This document shows, piece by piece, positions 45,744 to 56,518 of a stretch of 64,000 bases of DNA; the first letter of the stretch is position 1, and each line of letters starts with the position of its first letter. A model generated the notes under the pieces. It was not told where the DNA came from and ran no database searches. It saw only the letters and a list, made by a program, of their open reading frames with translations. Position numbers and translations under genes: made by a program. This DNA comes from Aeromonas sobria (GTDB taxonomy: Bacteria; Pseudomonadota; Gammaproteobacteria; Enterobacterales; Aeromonadaceae): NCBI RefSeq assembly GCF_000820145.1, contig NZ_CDBW01000016.1, positions 1-64,000 of the forward strand, in the 5' to 3' direction.

Positions 45744-46962
45744 GAGCAATCCTCCGCTTGATGTTTGCCTGAGCGACGAAGTGGTCCATCAGGGGAGCAA
45801 ACAGGTTCGCAAACAGAATGGCCAGCATCATACCTTCCGGGAATGCAGGGTTGACCACACGAACCAGCACCACCATGACGCCGATCAATGCGCCATACCA
45901 CCACTTGCCCTTGTTAGTAAAGGCAGCAGAGACAGGGTCGGTCGCCATAAAGGCCATACCGAAGGCGAAGCCACCCAGTACCAGATGCCAATGCCACGGC
46001 ATGCTGAACATGGGGTTGGTATCGGAACCGATGACGTTGAACAGCAGGGAGGTAGCGATCATACCGATCATCACACCTGCAATGATGCGCCAGGAGGCGA
46101 TCCGCATGTAGACGATCATGGCGGCACCCAGCAGGATCATCAGGGTAGAGACTTCACCGATGGAACCTGGCAGGTTACCAAGGAATGCGTCCATCCAGCT
46201 GATAGCCTGGCCGGTTGCACCGTGGATCAGTGCCATCTGGCCGCCTTGAGCCCACTGGCTCAGGGCGGTAGCGCCGGAGAAGCCGTCAACGGCAACCCAC
46301 ACGGCATCACCGGAGATCTGGCCCGGGTAGGCGAAGAACAGGAACGCACGACCCGCAAGAGCCGGGTTCAGGAAGTTCTTGCCGGTACCACCGAACACTT
46401 CTTTGGCCATTACCACACCGAAAGTGATACCCAGCGCAGCTTGCCACAGGGGCAGCTCTGGCGGCACGATCAGGGCAAACAGGATCGAGGTGACGAAGAA
46501 GCCTTCGTTGATCTCGTGTTTACGCACCATGGCGAACAGCACTTCCCAGAAGCCACCGACCAGGAATGCGGTCAGGTAGATCGGGAAGAAGTGGGTGGCG
46601 CCGATCAGCATCTTGCTGCCGATACCGGCGACAGCCGGATCGAGGGAGGCGCCCAGCATGGTCGCCAGCGCATATTGCCAGCTGCTGGCACCAGCAGCCG
46701 AGCCCATATGGGCAATGGCGGCAATCGCCTGGTTACCGACGTTGAACATGCCCCAGAACATCGCCGGGAACACGGCCAGCCACACCATGATCATCATACG
46801 CTTCAGATCGAGCGCATCACGGACGTGGGCAGCATTTCGGGTAACGGTACCCGGGGTGTAGAACAGGGTGTACGCCGCTTCGAACAGGGCGTAGTACTTG
46901 GCGTACTTGCCACCCGGCTCGAAGTGGTGTTCCATATTTTCAAGAAGTTGCTTGAAACTCAT
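45733..46962 (-). CDS. nqrB: NqrB, Na+-translocating membrane subunit
   Basis: NqrB is the main membrane subunit and is thought to hold the Na+ channel, covalent FMN and riboflavin. The 409-residue protein has about ten helices and the FMN motif FSGATALSQ (Thr232). It starts 3 nt after the nqrA stop. Confidence 0.96.
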   Translation of the reverse strand: MSFKQLLENMEHHFEPGGKYAKYYALFEAAYTLFYTPGTVTRNAAHVRDALDLKRMMIMVWLAVFPAMFWGMFNVGNQAIAAIAHMGSAAGASSWQYALATMLGASLDPAVAGIGSKMLIGATHFFPIYLTAFLVGGFWEVLFAMVRKHEINEGFFVTSILFALIVPPELPLWQAALGITFGVVMAKEVFGGTGKNFLNPALAGRAFLFFAYPGQISGDAVWVAVDGFSGATALSQWAQGGQMALIHGATGQAISWMDAFLGNLPGSIGEVSTLMILLGAAMIVYMRIASWRIIAGVMIGMIATSLLFNVIGSDTNPMFSMPWHWHLVLGGFAFGMAFMATDPVSAAFTNKGKWWYGALIGVMVVLVRVVNPAFPEGMMLAILFANLFAPLMDHFVAQANIKRRIARGV

Positions 46963-46965
46963 TGC

Positions 46966-48309
46966 TTAACCTTCCAGTTCAATCTTGGTCAGGCACTCAC
47001 GCAAGACTGGGCCGTACTCTGTCTTGCCAGGGCAGACAAAGGTACAGAGCGCCAAATCTTCCTCATCCAGCTCCAGGCAGCCCAGTGCTTGCGCACCATC
47101 GCTATCGCCAGAGATCATGTCTCGCAGCAGCAAGGTTGGCAGGATGTCGAGTGGCATCACCCGCTCATAGCTACCAATCGGTACCATGGAGCGGTCACTA
47201 CCGTTGGTAGTGGTGGTGAAGTTGATCAGTTTGCCCTTCATCAGGTGAGAGAGGGTGGTGCGGGTGATCGAGAACTTGTTGGCGCTGGGGTTGATCCAGC
47301 CAAGGAACTCTTTCTCGCGACCTTCACCCAATGCACAGACCTGATTGTGATAACGGCCCAGGTAGTCGTGAACCCCTTCGGCTTTGGCACCACTGAGGAT
47401 CGATCCGGAGATAACACGGTTTTCGTCGGCACGCAGCTCATTGTTGGTCAACTGGCTGATGCAGGCACCCAAACGGGTACGCAGCAGACGCGGCTTGAGC
47501 ACGTTCGGACCGGCCAGCGCGATCACCTTGTCGGTGCAGATCTGACCTGTGGTGAACAACTTGCCGAATGCGATCACATCCTGATAGTTGATATGCCACT
47601 GCACCTTGGTGCTACTGACCGGATCCAGGAAGTGGATATGGGTACCTGGCAAACCGGCAGGGTGTGGCCCGACGAAGATCTCTTCCTTGACCTGAGCCAG
47701 CGGAGAGTGGGGCAGACTGCCTTCGCCTTTACAGACATAGACGCTACCGTCGGTCAGGCGGGTCAGGACGGCCAGACCATCGAGGAATGCCTGTGGCTGT
47801 TCCTTGATAATCAGCTCGGCACTGGCGGCCAGCGGGTTGCTGTCCATTGCAGTAACAAAGATGGCGCGCGGGGCAGAGCCTACCGCCGGCACTTTGCTGA
47901 ATGGACGAGTACGCAATGCAGTCCATTGACCTGATGTGATCAGGATCTCTTGCACCTTGCTGCGCTCGAGCTTGGCCAGCTCGGCAGAAGCAACATGCTC
48001 AAAGGTCACCTGTTCATCGGATCCGTCGAGGTCGATGACCACTGACTGGAGAATACGTTTGGCACCACGGTTGATTTCTGAAACCACACCGGTGGCGGGA
48101 GCTGTGAATTTAACGCCCGGATTCTTCTTGTCTTCAAAAAGATCCTGACCTTTGATGACGCGATCACCTACTTTGACGAACATAGTAGGTCGCATCCCCA
48201 CGAACTCCTCGCCCAGTGTCGCAACACGGGTGATGGCGGGGCCATCGTAGATTACTTGCTCTGGCGCACCCAGCACGGGGATGTCCAGTCCTCTTTTGAT
48301 TGTAATCAT
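46966..48309 (-). CDS. nqrA: NqrA subunit of Na+-NQR
   Basis: NqrA is the cytoplasmic subunit near the ubiquinone site. The 447-residue protein begins [16 protein letters not shown], the conserved start; an ATG 12 nt upstream was rejected. It is the first gene of nqrABCDEF-apbE-nqrM. Confidence 0.96.
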   Translation of the reverse strand: MITIKRGLDIPVLGAPEQVIYDGPAITRVATLGEEFVGMRPTMFVKVGDRVIKGQDLFEDKKNPGVKFTAPATGVVSEINRGAKRILQSVVIDLDGSDEQVTFEHVASAELAKLERSKVQEILITSGQWTALRTRPFSKVPAVGSAPRAIFVTAMDSNPLAASAELIIKEQPQAFLDGLAVLTRLTDGSVYVCKGEGSLPHSPLAQVKEEIFVGPHPAGLPGTHIHFLDPVSSTKVQWHINYQDVIAFGKLFTTGQICTDKVIALAGPNVLKPRLLRTRLGACISQLTNNELRADENRVISGSILSGAKAEGVHDYLGRYHNQVCALGEGREKEFLGWINPSANKFSITRTTLSHLMKGKLINFTTTTNGSDRSMVPIGSYERVMPLDILPTLLLRDMISGDSDGAQALGCLELDEEDLALCTFVCPGKTEYGPVLRECLTKIELEG

Positions 48310-48321
48310 ACTCAATTGCAC

Positions 48322-48745
48322 TACCGTTACGGGAAGAGAGGTTGGTTAGCGCCGAGAAATACATCACGACGGGTGGTTGAATGAGCCGCTGCTGTGGTCA
48401 CGCCAAATATTCAGGCTTAACAATTATTCAACATGCAAGGTCACTCAAAAGCGCTTGAGTTTACCACTTAAGGTGCATTTTCTGCCATGCAAAATGGGCA
48501 AAATCCCCGTGCCATCACAAAATTAACCTGCAATGAATAAGCCTCTGATGCCTTGTAAGTCGTGGTTTTAAAGGTTTTTTTATTTGGATACCTCGATAGG
48601 GGTATTTGTTGTTATCTCAGCTATCAACAAAAGTGATCACCCTGCAAAATACCCCTTTAGATGTAGCCTTTTACGGTCTAATTGGGGAAAGTTGTTGCAT
48701 TTTTGTGTGGCGCGCCCCAGTGGGGGGATGAGGGCTGCGCTTTGA
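48322..48745. other. Gene-free spacer upstream of nqrA
   Basis: No coding region is visible in these 424 bp between bolA and nqrA (both minus). It must hold the nqr promoter. AGGGGTATTT (48598-48607) and its complement AAATACCCCT (48647-48656) form a 10-bp inverted repeat with a 39-nt spacer, possibly a regulatory or RNA structure. No clear terminator for bolA was found. Confidence 0.6.
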
Positions 48746-49060
48746 TCAGAAGAGGGACGGCTTGCCAACGCAGCTCGGGGTACGGGGGGCATTGCCCTTC
48801 TCCTGCCACTCGTTCTCTGTGTAGGTATGCAGAGCCAGTGCATGAACAGCGCCTGCCAGCTCATCGGCCAGAATGGCATTGACCTGGCGATGGCGAGCCA
48901 GCAGCCGTTGCCCTGCAAATTGCTCGCTGACGATCACCACCTTGAAGTGGCTCTCTGAACCCGGTTCCACACGGTGCATGTGGCTTTCGTTGATCACCTC
49001 CAGCAGAGTCGGGGAGAGGGCGGCGGTCAGCTTGGCTGCAATCAGTTGTTGGATAGTCAT
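48746..49060 (-). CDS. bolA: BolA family protein
   Basis: The 104-residue protein has the BolA fold signature ([51 protein letters not shown]). BolA proteins act with monothiol glutaredoxins in Fe-S handling and affect cell shape genes. It lies upstream of the nqr operon and diverges from rlmG. Confidence 0.9.
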   Translation of the reverse strand: MTIQQLIAAKLTAALSPTLLEVINESHMHRVEPGSESHFKVVIVSEQFAGQRLLARHRQVNAILADELAGAVHALALHTYTENEWQEKGNAPRTPSCVGKPSLF

Positions 49061-49263
49061 CGGGTCTGCTTCCAGAGTGAATGTCGGGCCATTCTAGCGG
49101 CAGTTGCGGTATGGAATAAGCCCCCGAAAGGGAGAAATCGCCGTCGTTCGCCCGCTTGATGCGCATCGAACTGGTGAAATTTCTGCTCCTCGTTAGAATA
49201 GCGCCACTTTGCGTCACCCCTGGCGCCTGTATACACGAACCAAGCCGAGGTTGGACTCTTCCT

Positions 49264-50397
49264 ATGCAAACCCTTCTCGACACTCCCCACTGCCAGCTCA
49301 TGCTCTACCGCTATCCGCGGCAGAGTCAGGAGACCCTGCAAGCCTGGGATGCGGCTGACGAATATCTGATCAACACCCTGGCTGAATCTCCCCTCGAGCA
49401 GGCGGGCCCGGTAATCATCATGAATGACGGCTTCGGGGCGCTGGCGGCATACCTGCATCCTCACTCCCCCTGCTGCGTCACCGACTCCTATATCAGCGAA
49501 CGGGCGACCCTGGCCAATCTGGCCGACAACGGACTCGATGCTGACGGGATAACGCTGCAGGATGGGCTGGCACCGCTGCCGAATGCCCCCGTGCTGGTGG
49601 TGATCAAGGTCTCCAAATACCAAGCGCTGCTGGAGCAGCAACTGCTGGCGTTGCGTCAGGTGGTGACACCGGCAACCCGCGTCATCGCCGCTGGCAAGGC
49701 GAAGGATATTCATACCTCCACGCTCAAGCTGTTCGAAAAGTATCTGGGGCCGACCCGTACTTCGCTGGCTTGGAAAAAGGCGCGCCTCATTCACTGCGAG
49801 CCGCAGGCAGAGCAACCCGCGCTGACCAATCCGTTCCCGACCGTCTGGCCGCTGGAGGGGACCGACATGCTGATCCACAACCATGCCAACGTCTTCTCGC
49901 GCACCAGTCTCGATATCGGTGCCCGCTTTATGCTGGACAATTTACCGATCAACAGTGCGCGGAAAGTGATCGATTTGGGTTGCGGCAACGGGGTGCTGGG
50001 CCTCTCGCTGCTCGCCAAAGACAGTGAGGTCGAGGTGACCTTTATCGATGAATCCTATATGGCGGTCGCTTCGGCACAGCTTAACGTCGAGCACAATCTG
50101 CCTGACGCACTGCCGCGCGCCCGCTTTATGGTCAACAACTGTCTCGACGGCGTGGCGGTCGGTTCGGCGGATCGGATCCTCTGCAATCCCCCCTTCCATC
50201 AGCTGCAGGCGATCACCGATCATATCGCCTGGCAGATGTTCAGTGATGCGCACCGGGTGTTGCCTCAAGGGGGTGAACTCTGGATAGTAGGCAACCGTCA
50301 TCTGGACTATCACAACAAACTCAAGCGCTTGTTTGCCAACGCACAAGTCGTTGCGTCGAACAGCAAATTCGTTATTTTGAAAGCCATCAAACGCTAA
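49264..50397 (+). CDS. rlmG: RlmG, 23S rRNA G1835 N2-methyltransferase
   Basis: RlmG methylates G1835 of 23S rRNA. The 377-residue protein has a duplicated methyltransferase layout: a degenerate N-terminal domain and a C-terminal catalytic domain with VIDLGCGNGVLGLSLL and the NPPF motif in ILCNPPFHQ. ATG 49264 was chosen to match the family start MQTLLDTPHCQL. Confidence 0.92.
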   Translation: MQTLLDTPHCQLMLYRYPRQSQETLQAWDAADEYLINTLAESPLEQAGPVIIMNDGFGALAAYLHPHSPCCVTDSYISERATLANLADNGLDADGITLQDGLAPLPNAPVLVVIKVSKYQALLEQQLLALRQVVTPATRVIAAGKAKDIHTSTLKLFEKYLGPTRTSLAWKKARLIHCEPQAEQPALTNPFPTVWPLEGTDMLIHNHANVFSRTSLDIGARFMLDNLPINSARKVIDLGCGNGVLGLSLLAKDSEVEVTFIDESYMAVASAQLNVEHNLPDALPRARFMVNNCLDGVAVGSADRILCNPPFHQLQAITDHIAWQMFSDAHRVLPQGGELWIVGNRHLDYHNKLKRLFANAQVVASNSKFVILKAIKR

Positions 50398-50411
50398 AGC
50401 CAAAGGAAACC

Positions 50412-50999
50412 ATGATGAAAAAGTCACTCTTGCTGCTGGCCGCCCTGATGCTGGGCGGGTGTGCCACTCATTGGCCGGAGACGGCGCTGCTCAATCCGCA
50501 GGTGATCCCCGCCAACCAGCAATACTACTCTGGCAACCGCATTACCATGGAAGGGGTAGACAAGCGTGAGGCTGCCTACGTCTTCTCCATCAAACATAAA
50601 GAGAAAGCGCCGGTGCTGGTCAATAGCGAACGCCCGCTCAATCTGCTGATGGCCGAGCGGCTGGCCGAAGGGCTGCGCAGCCAGGGTCTGGAAGTGGGCA
50701 ACAGTGGCACCACCAACCTGACACTGGTGATCTCCAATGCGGCGGTCAACGTGGAAGAGAAGACCTTTACCTACGTCACCAAGTCCCGCGTCAGCCTGCA
50801 GGTGATCGCTGATTTCCAGGGCAACCGTCTGACCAAGCAGTTCAACATGTCCTCCAGCAAGGAGAGCCCGAGCGAGCCGGGCATGGCCGATCTGGAGTCG
50901 ACCCTGAACCTGCAACTGGGCAGCGTGCTGCAACAGATCATGGCGGATGACGCGCTGCGTGGTTACTTGAAAGGTCAACCGAGCGGTGCAGGGGTCTGA
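50412..50999 (+). CDS. YajG-family lipoprotein
   Basis: The 195-residue product has a lipobox LMLGGC and a YajG-like body (VDKREAAYVFSIKHKEKAPVL, NLTLVISNAAVNVEEKTFTYV). In E. coli yajG lies beside ampG, and an ampG-like gene follows two genes later here. It overlaps the cyclophilin gene by 1 nt. Function is unknown. Confidence 0.8.
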   Translation: MMKKSLLLLAALMLGGCATHWPETALLNPQVIPANQQYYSGNRITMEGVDKREAAYVFSIKHKEKAPVLVNSERPLNLLMAERLAEGLRSQGLEVGNSGTTNLTLVISNAAVNVEEKTFTYVTKSRVSLQVIADFQGNRLTKQFNMSSSKESPSEPGMADLESTLNLQLGSVLQQIMADDALRGYLKGQPSGAGV

Positions 51000-51589
51000 T
51001 GATGAAAAAACTCTGGTTACTGGCCATGTTGATCGCCCCGTTGGCATTTGCGGGCCCGAAAGTGAGATTGGAGACCAACCACGGCAATATCGTGGTGGAA
51101 CTGGCGTCTAAACAAGCCCCCCAGACGGTGAAGAACTTCCTGCGTTATGTGGCTGATGGCAGCTACGATGGCAGCCTGTTCCACCGGGTGATCCAGGACT
51201 TTGTAGTGCAGGGGGGCGGCTACAACCAGCAGTTCCAGCAACTGCCCACCTTTGACCCCGTGATCAACGAGTCTCGTGGCGGTCTGCCCAACAAACGCGG
51301 CAGCATTGCCATGGCCCGCACCCAATCGGTCGACAGCGCCACTCGCCAGTTCTACTTTAATCTGGTCGACAACAATAACCTCAACGCCGGTGGCGCTGCC
51401 GGTTATACCGTGTTTGGTCAGGTGGTACAGGGGATGGATGTGCTGGACAAGCTGGCTCAGGTGCAGACCGGTTACAGCTCCATTCTGCGCGCCAACGATG
51501 TGCCAACCAGCCCCATCATTCTGAAGAAGGTGGTGCTACTGGCTGAAACTGCGGCGGACAAGAAAGTCGACAAGAAAGCCGGCAAGTAA
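50999..51589 (+). CDS. Periplasmic cyclophilin-type peptidyl-prolyl isomerase
   Basis: The 196-residue protein has a signal peptide (to LAFAG) and a cyclophilin core: ETNHGNIVVELASKQAPQTV, NFLRYV, FHRVIQDFVVQGG, and FYFNLVDN. Such enzymes speed proline isomerisation during periplasmic folding. The C-terminal tail is Lys-rich. It is co-transcribed with the YajG-like gene. Confidence 0.88.
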   Translation: MMKKLWLLAMLIAPLAFAGPKVRLETNHGNIVVELASKQAPQTVKNFLRYVADGSYDGSLFHRVIQDFVVQGGGYNQQFQQLPTFDPVINESRGGLPNKRGSIAMARTQSVDSATRQFYFNLVDNNNLNAGGAAGYTVFGQVVQGMDVLDKLAQVQTGYSSILRANDVPTSPIILKKVVLLAETAADKKVDKKAGK

Positions 51590-51635
51590 CCTCGCCGGAC
51601 GCTGGTCGTCACTGCGCTCTCGTCACGCACGATGC

Positions 51636-51665
51636 AAGGCTCATCCCGCTTGGGATGGGCCTTTT
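51636..51665 (+). terminator. Intrinsic terminator after the cyclophilin gene
   Basis: AAGGCTCATCCC and GGGATGGGCCTT pair with one mismatch around a 4-nt loop and run into TTTTCT. Confidence 0.8.
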
Positions 51666-51767
51666 CTCTATTCAGGCTTCTTTGCGCCTATCTCTTTGCT
51701 CGCCTTGGCTATCGGCCATCAACCTGCCAAAATGGCGCACTTTTCCAAAGTCGTCAGGTAGTTGAAT

Positions 51768-53141
51768 ATGGTCCGCAAACCAAGCTGGAGAGAGTCCCTC
51801 GCCGTTTATCTCGAATTTCGGGTATTTATTCTCTTTGCTATGGGTTTCTCATCGGGCCTGCCGCTGTTGCTGGTGTTCGGTACCCTTTCATTCTGGTTGC
51901 GCGAAGCCGATGTCAGCCTGACCGATATCGGTTATATGAGCTGGGTTGCGCTGGCCTATGGTTTCAAGTGGTTGTGGTCACCGCTGGTGGATCGTATGCC
52001 GCTGCCGCTGCTCTCGAGACTGCTGGGTCGTCGCCGTAGCTGGATGTTCTTCTCCCAGTTGCTGATCGCCGCGGCGCTGGTTGGCATGGCGTTCTGCGAT
52101 CCCAAGACCGGGTTGGCTCAACTGGCGATGTTTGCCCTGCTGGTAGCCTTTGCCTCGGCGACACAAGATATTGTCATTGATGCCTATCGCATCGAGTCCG
52201 CCCCCGAGCGGCTGCAGGCAGCTATGGCTGCCTCTTATATGACCGGCTACCGGCTGGCGATGATCATGGCAGGCGCGGGTGCGTTGGCGCTGGCGGCCTG
52301 GTTTGGCAGCAATAGCGGTTATGACTACCGTGGCTGGCAAATTACTTATCTGGTGATGGCGGGCCTGATGTCGCTCGGGGTTATTACCACCCTGTTTTGT
52401 CACGAACCGGATATCGATCTGGCGGGGCAGGGTGAGCAACAGGCCGAGCGCAAGGCGCTGCTGCTGGAAAAAGGGTGGCCTGCTCTACTGGCGAGTGCGG
52501 GGGCCTGGGGCTACGAAGCGGTCTGGTGTCCGTTTGCCGATTTTTTCCGTCGCTATGGCAGCTCGGCGCTGCTGATCCTGGCGCTTATCGCCTGCTATCG
52601 GGTGGCTGATGTGGTGATGGGGGTGATGTCCAACAGCTTTTACGTGGATATGCAGTTCAGCAAAACCGAAGTGGCCAGTATCACCAAGGTATTTGGCGTC
52701 ATCATGACCCTGGTGGGGGCCGCGCTGGGGGGAATACTGGTGATGCGTTTTGGTACCTTGCGTATTCTGTTTCTCGGCGCATTGCTCACCGCCAGCACTA
52801 ATTTGCTGTTCGCCCTGCTTCATCAGGTGGGCCACAACCTGGAGCTGCTGACCCTGATCATCTCGCTGGATAACCTCAGCGCCGGTATTGCAACCGCCGC
52901 TTTCGTGACCTATCTCTCCAGCCTGACCAATGTGGCGTTTTCAGCGACTCAGTACGCCTTGTTCAGCTCGGTGATGTTGCTATTGCCCAAGTTGCTGGCC
53001 GGTTTCTCGGGGCAGGTGGTGGAGCAAATTGGCTACAGCACCTTCTTTGTCGCGACCAGTGTGCTCGGCTTGCCGGTGTTACTGTTGATTGTTTTGGTAG
53101 CCAGAAAGGGGAATCACTTGCTATCTGCTGCTGACAAATAG
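51768..53141 (+). CDS. ampG: AmpG-type muropeptide MFS transporter
   Basis: AmpG imports GlcNAc-anhydro-muropeptides for cell wall recycling and so influences AmpC beta-lactamase induction. The 457-residue protein has about twelve hydrophobic helices and the AmpG hallmarks FSSGLPLLLVFGTLSFWL near the start and ATQDIVIDAYRIE. ATG 51768 was chosen over an in-frame TTG two codons earlier. Neighbouring a yajG-like gene supports the call. Confidence 0.88.
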   Translation: MVRKPSWRESLAVYLEFRVFILFAMGFSSGLPLLLVFGTLSFWLREADVSLTDIGYMSWVALAYGFKWLWSPLVDRMPLPLLSRLLGRRRSWMFFSQLLIAAALVGMAFCDPKTGLAQLAMFALLVAFASATQDIVIDAYRIESAPERLQAAMAASYMTGYRLAMIMAGAGALALAAWFGSNSGYDYRGWQITYLVMAGLMSLGVITTLFCHEPDIDLAGQGEQQAERKALLLEKGWPALLASAGAWGYEAVWCPFADFFRRYGSSALLILALIACYRVADVVMGVMSNSFYVDMQFSKTEVASITKVFGVIMTLVGAALGGILVMRFGTLRILFLGALLTASTNLLFALLHQVGHNLELLTLIISLDNLSAGIATAAFVTYLSSLTNVAFSATQYALFSSVMLLLPKLLAGFSGQVVEQIGYSTFFVATSVLGLPVLLLIVLVARKGNHLLSAADK

Positions 53142-53297
53142 CAAGCGTTTGCGTAAAATGCGGGGTGATTAGATTCACACTTCCGGATAAAGTTCCCGAG
53201 AAGTTGTTTCTCCCCTGATTTTATTTGATTAGAATTCCTCTCGCTCCTTGTGGGCAGGCTACGGAAAACCTCAACTAACGCACAAGAGACCAATAAA

Positions 53298-54119
53298 ATG
53301 GCCAAATTTACCAAGACTCTGATCGCTGCCGGTCTGCTGGCTGCTGCCGCTACTCCGGCCTTTGCTGCTGATTACAGCGGTGATATCCACAAGAATGATT
53401 TCAAATGGATGCAGTTCAACGTAATGCATACCATTGACCAACGTCCTTACATGGGCAGCGACTACAACGACACCTACCTGGAAATGGAGTTCGGTGGTCG
53501 TTCCGGTATGTTTGATCTCTATGGCTATGTCGATGTGTTCGATATTTTCCAAAGCAGCCATAGCGACAAACACAATGGCCCGAACATCTTCATGAAGTTC
53601 GCCCCGCGTCTCTCTCTGGATGCCCTGACTGGTAAAGATCTATCCTTCGGTCCGGTGCAAGAGCTCTACGTCGCTACCCTGAACAACGTTGATGACTCCA
53701 TGATGGAGAACATGATCGGTCTGGGTGCTGATGTACAGGTACCTTGGTTCGGTAAAGTTGGCATGAACCTGTATGCTCGCCATGCAACCGAAAGTGGCTT
53801 CAAGGCCGAAGAGGGTGACTGGAACGGTTATCAGTTCTCCATGAACTGGTTCAAGCCTTTCTATACCTTCTCCAACGGCAGCTTCGTCTCCTATCAGGGC
53901 TACCTGGATTATCTGTTTGATAAAGATATCCACGGCGACAACAACCAGAGTGCTAACGGCCTGGGTACTTTCCACGGTATCTACTGGCACTCCGACCGTT
54001 ACGCTGTTGGTTACGGTCTGAAGTACTTCAACGAAATCTACGGTATCAACAACGGTGCCTTTGGTGGTCTGAACACTACCGGTTTCGGTCACTACTTCTC
54101 TGTTACCTACAAGTTCTAA
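53298..54119 (+). CDS. OmpK/Tsx-family outer membrane channel
   Basis: The 273-residue protein has a signal peptide ending AFAAD and a 12-strand-type barrel ending FSVTYKF. The start KNDFKWMQFNVMHTIDQRPYMG is typical of Vibrio OmpK and Tsx nucleoside channels. ATG 53298 was chosen because it begins the signal peptide. A strong terminator follows. Confidence 0.85.
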   Translation: MAKFTKTLIAAGLLAAAATPAFAADYSGDIHKNDFKWMQFNVMHTIDQRPYMGSDYNDTYLEMEFGGRSGMFDLYGYVDVFDIFQSSHSDKHNGPNIFMKFAPRLSLDALTGKDLSFGPVQELYVATLNNVDDSMMENMIGLGADVQVPWFGKVGMNLYARHATESGFKAEEGDWNGYQFSMNWFKPFYTFSNGSFVSYQGYLDYLFDKDIHGDNNQSANGLGTFHGIYWHSDRYAVGYGLKYFNEIYGINNGAFGGLNTTGFGHYFSVTYKF

Positions 54120-54143
54120 TCAAGCTTGGGGTACAAAGGGTAC

Positions 54144-54173
54144 AAAAAACCGGAGCATCTGCTCCGGTTTTTT
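54144..54173 (+). terminator. Intrinsic terminator after the OmpK gene
   Basis: AAAAAACCGGAGCA and its complement flank a 2-nt loop and end in seven T residues; it may also serve yajQ, which converges. Confidence 0.92.
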
Positions 54174-54233
54174 TATGGCTGCGATTTATAGCGTGGCACG
54201 AGTCAATGAGTGCGCCACGGCTGAGTGGATAAA

Positions 54234-54716
54234 TTAATCGCGGAAGTTCTGGAACTGCATCGGCTGACCCAGCTCGGCGCCACGCACCAGTGCCATAGCC
54301 TCTTGCAGATCGTCACGCTTCTTGCCGGTGACACGCACTTCATCCCCTTGAATGGCAACTTGCACCTTGATCTTGGAGTCCTTGATCAGCTTGACCAGCT
54401 TCTTGGCGATCTCTTTTTCGATCCCCTGCTTGAACTTGACGGTCAGGTGGAAGCGTTTGCCGGAGTGAACGCTGTCCCCAGCTTCCATCGAGCTGTTCTC
54501 AATATTGCGCTTGAGCAGGGCGGCGCGCAGGATCTCGACCATCTGCTTGAGCTGGAAGTCGGCATCAGCCTCCAACTTTACTTCTTCTTTGTTCAGCTCG
54601 AAGCTGGCTTCAACACCACGAAAATCGAAACGGGTCGCCAGTTCACGATTGGCGTTCTCGACGGCGTTCAACACCTCGTTCATTTTGACTTCTGAGACAA
54701 TATCGAATGACGGCAT
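54234..54716 (-). CDS. yajQ: YajQ-family nucleotide-binding protein
   Basis: The 160-residue protein begins [20 protein letters not shown] and contains [13 protein letters not shown], typical of YajQ, a family reported to bind cyclic di-GMP in some bacteria. ATG 54716 was chosen over one 15 nt upstream. Confidence 0.92.
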   Translation of the reverse strand: MPSFDIVSEVKMNEVLNAVENANRELATRFDFRGVEASFELNKEEVKLEADADFQLKQMVEILRAALLKRNIENSSMEAGDSVHSGKRFHLTVKFKQGIEKEIAKKLVKLIKDSKIKVQVAIQGDEVRVTGKKRDDLQEAMALVRGAELGQPMQFQNFRD

Positions 54717-54915
54717 GTCAGGGCTCCTCATGTTGCGCTATAGGTGGGCAAATCTACCAGAAAATCGGCAAATTTGCTGATTTTGATAGGGCCGCTCTGC
54801 TAGAATCCCCTGCGCACAGAACGGGTGGACCCGTTAGTGTCCATTCATGATATCTTCAATTTCCTTCGGTAACAGGTTGAGAGGAATGCAACCCTTACCC
54901 TGACAGAGTCACATC

Positions 54916-55881
54916 ATGCCAAGCGGATTTAAGAGTTCCCGACAACTTGCTACCCCTGCTGTTATTCCACCTGTTATCCCGCAGTGGTCACTGTTGGGAT
55001 GCGGCGCCCTCGGCGGCGTGGTTGCCTCCCTGTTGACCATCAGCGGCCAATCAACCCGTGTCTTGTTGCGCGATCACCATCAGTCTACGCTCCATCCGGG
55101 GACCGATTTCACCTCGCTGGAAGGGCAGGTGCAACTGCTCAATATCGAGCGCGGATTTGTCAGCAAACCCGGCAAGATCAAGCGTCTGCTGGTGATGACC
55201 AAGGCCAGCCAGGTGATTGCCGCTCTGACGCCGCTGGCAGGTAAACTGGATGCCGCGGTACCGATTGTGCTGCTGCACAACGGGATGGGGATTGCCGAGC
55301 AGGTAGTTGAGATGTTCCCGCACAATCCGGTGATTGCCGGGGTGACCAGCCATGGTGCCATGCGCTGCGGCCATTTTGTCTTCCGCCATACTGGCAAGGG
55401 TGAAACTTGGCTGGGCCCGATCAATGAGGCTGCCAAGGCTTATGCCGGATTGGCGGATGATCTTGCTACTGCCCTCGGCCAGGCCGGCTGGGATGAGCAT
55501 GTTTTGGCTCGTCAGTGGCAAAAATTGGCGATAAATTGTGCCATCAATCCGCTTACTGCGCTCTACAAGCTGAAAAACGGCGAGCTGGCGGGCCCCCGTT
55601 TTGCTGATGTCCTGCAGCAGATCTGTGTGGAAGTGGCGGATGTGATGTGCGCCGAGGGTATTGCCACCACGGCTGAAGAGCTGCAGCGCCGGGCGATGAC
55701 GGTGGTTGAGTTGACTGCCGACAACTACTCCTCCATGTATCAGGATATGGAGCTGGGACGAGAGACCGAGATCGAAGCCATCACCGGCTTCCTGCTGAGC
55801 AAGGCGGCCAAACATGGTATCGCCGCACCGGTCAATCAGGGGCTCTATCAGGCGATTAAAGAGAAGAGTCAGAACGTCTGA
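54916..55881 (+). CDS. panE: 2-dehydropantoate 2-reductase
   Basis: PanE (ketopantoate reductase) makes pantoate for coenzyme A with NADPH. The 321-residue protein has the nucleotide motif GCGALGG (residues 28-34), the LLVMTKASQV region, a catalytic lysine in WQKLAINCAINPLTALY, and a C-terminal helical domain. The N-terminus is about 25 residues longer than E. coli PanE, so a later start is possible. Confidence 0.85.
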   Translation: MPSGFKSSRQLATPAVIPPVIPQWSLLGCGALGGVVASLLTISGQSTRVLLRDHHQSTLHPGTDFTSLEGQVQLLNIERGFVSKPGKIKRLLVMTKASQVIAALTPLAGKLDAAVPIVLLHNGMGIAEQVVEMFPHNPVIAGVTSHGAMRCGHFVFRHTGKGETWLGPINEAAKAYAGLADDLATALGQAGWDEHVLARQWQKLAINCAINPLTALYKLKNGELAGPRFADVLQQICVEVADVMCAEGIATTAEELQRRAMTVVELTADNYSSMYQDMELGRETEIEAITGFLLSKAAKHGIAAPVNQGLYQAIKEKSQNV

Positions 55882-55918
55882 ATCCTGGCTATGGCAGGCA
55901 AGAAGCAAGGAGGCATAA

Positions 55919-56479
55919 ATGAGTGTACTGGTGCTGGTGGCCCCCGGGTCTGAAGAGATTGAGACAGTTGCCATCGTTGATACCCTGGTGCGTGCTCGCA
56001 TCGAGGTGCTGTTGGCCTCTTGTTGTCCTGCCGGGTTACGGCAGATCCGCGCCTCGCGCGGAGTACAACTGGTGGCGGATTGCCATATCGACGAGCTTAC
56101 CGGTCGGGACTTTGAGGCCATCGTGGTGCCTGGCGGTCTGCCCGGCAGCGAAGTGATCCGCGATACCCCGCTGGCCATCGACCTGCTGAAAGAGCAGGCA
56201 GTTCTTGGCCGCTGGCGCGCTGCCATCTGTGCCGCCCCCGTGGTGGTGTTGCAACATCACGGCCTGCTGGATGGCGCCATCGTCACCTGCCACCCCGCCT
56301 TTCAGCCGCAGCTGCCCGTGTCGTTGTTGTCTTGTGAGCGGGTGGTCAGGGATGAGGCCCATCGCCTTATTACCAGTCAGGGGCCGGGCAGTGCCATCGA
56401 GTTTGCTCTGGAGCTGGTGCGGGTGCTGCGCGGGGATGAGGTAGCGATGGCGGTGGCAGGCCCCATGGTGCTGCCCTGA
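55919..56479 (+). CDS. yajL: YajL/DJ-1 family protein
   Basis: The 186-residue protein has APGSEEIE at the start, VVPGGLPGSEVIRDT, the nucleophilic elbow AAICAAPVVVL and GPGSAIEFAL, matching YajL/DJ-1 proteins that protect against oxidative or carbonyl damage. A GGAGG lies before the ATG, 37 nt after panE, so the two may be co-transcribed. Confidence 0.88.
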   Translation: MSVLVLVAPGSEEIETVAIVDTLVRARIEVLLASCCPAGLRQIRASRGVQLVADCHIDELTGRDFEAIVVPGGLPGSEVIRDTPLAIDLLKEQAVLGRWRAAICAAPVVVLQHHGLLDGAIVTCHPAFQPQLPVSLLSCERVVRDEAHRLITSQGPGSAIEFALELVRVLRGDEVAMAVAGPMVLP

Positions 56480-56518
56480 CCGCACTTTGCTGATGAATCA
56501 AGCTAGCCATGCTTTGAA

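Noticed and set aside
45544..47934. Long open frame of 796 codons on the plus strand
   Set aside because: It lies antisense to nqrC, nqrB and nqrA, whose products are certain. Its translation is rich in His, Gln and Gly without any recognisable domain, a product of GC-rich codon bias.
55051..56226. Open frame of 391 codons on the minus strand
   Set aside because: It runs antisense across panE and into yajL, both clear genes, and has no recognisable domain.
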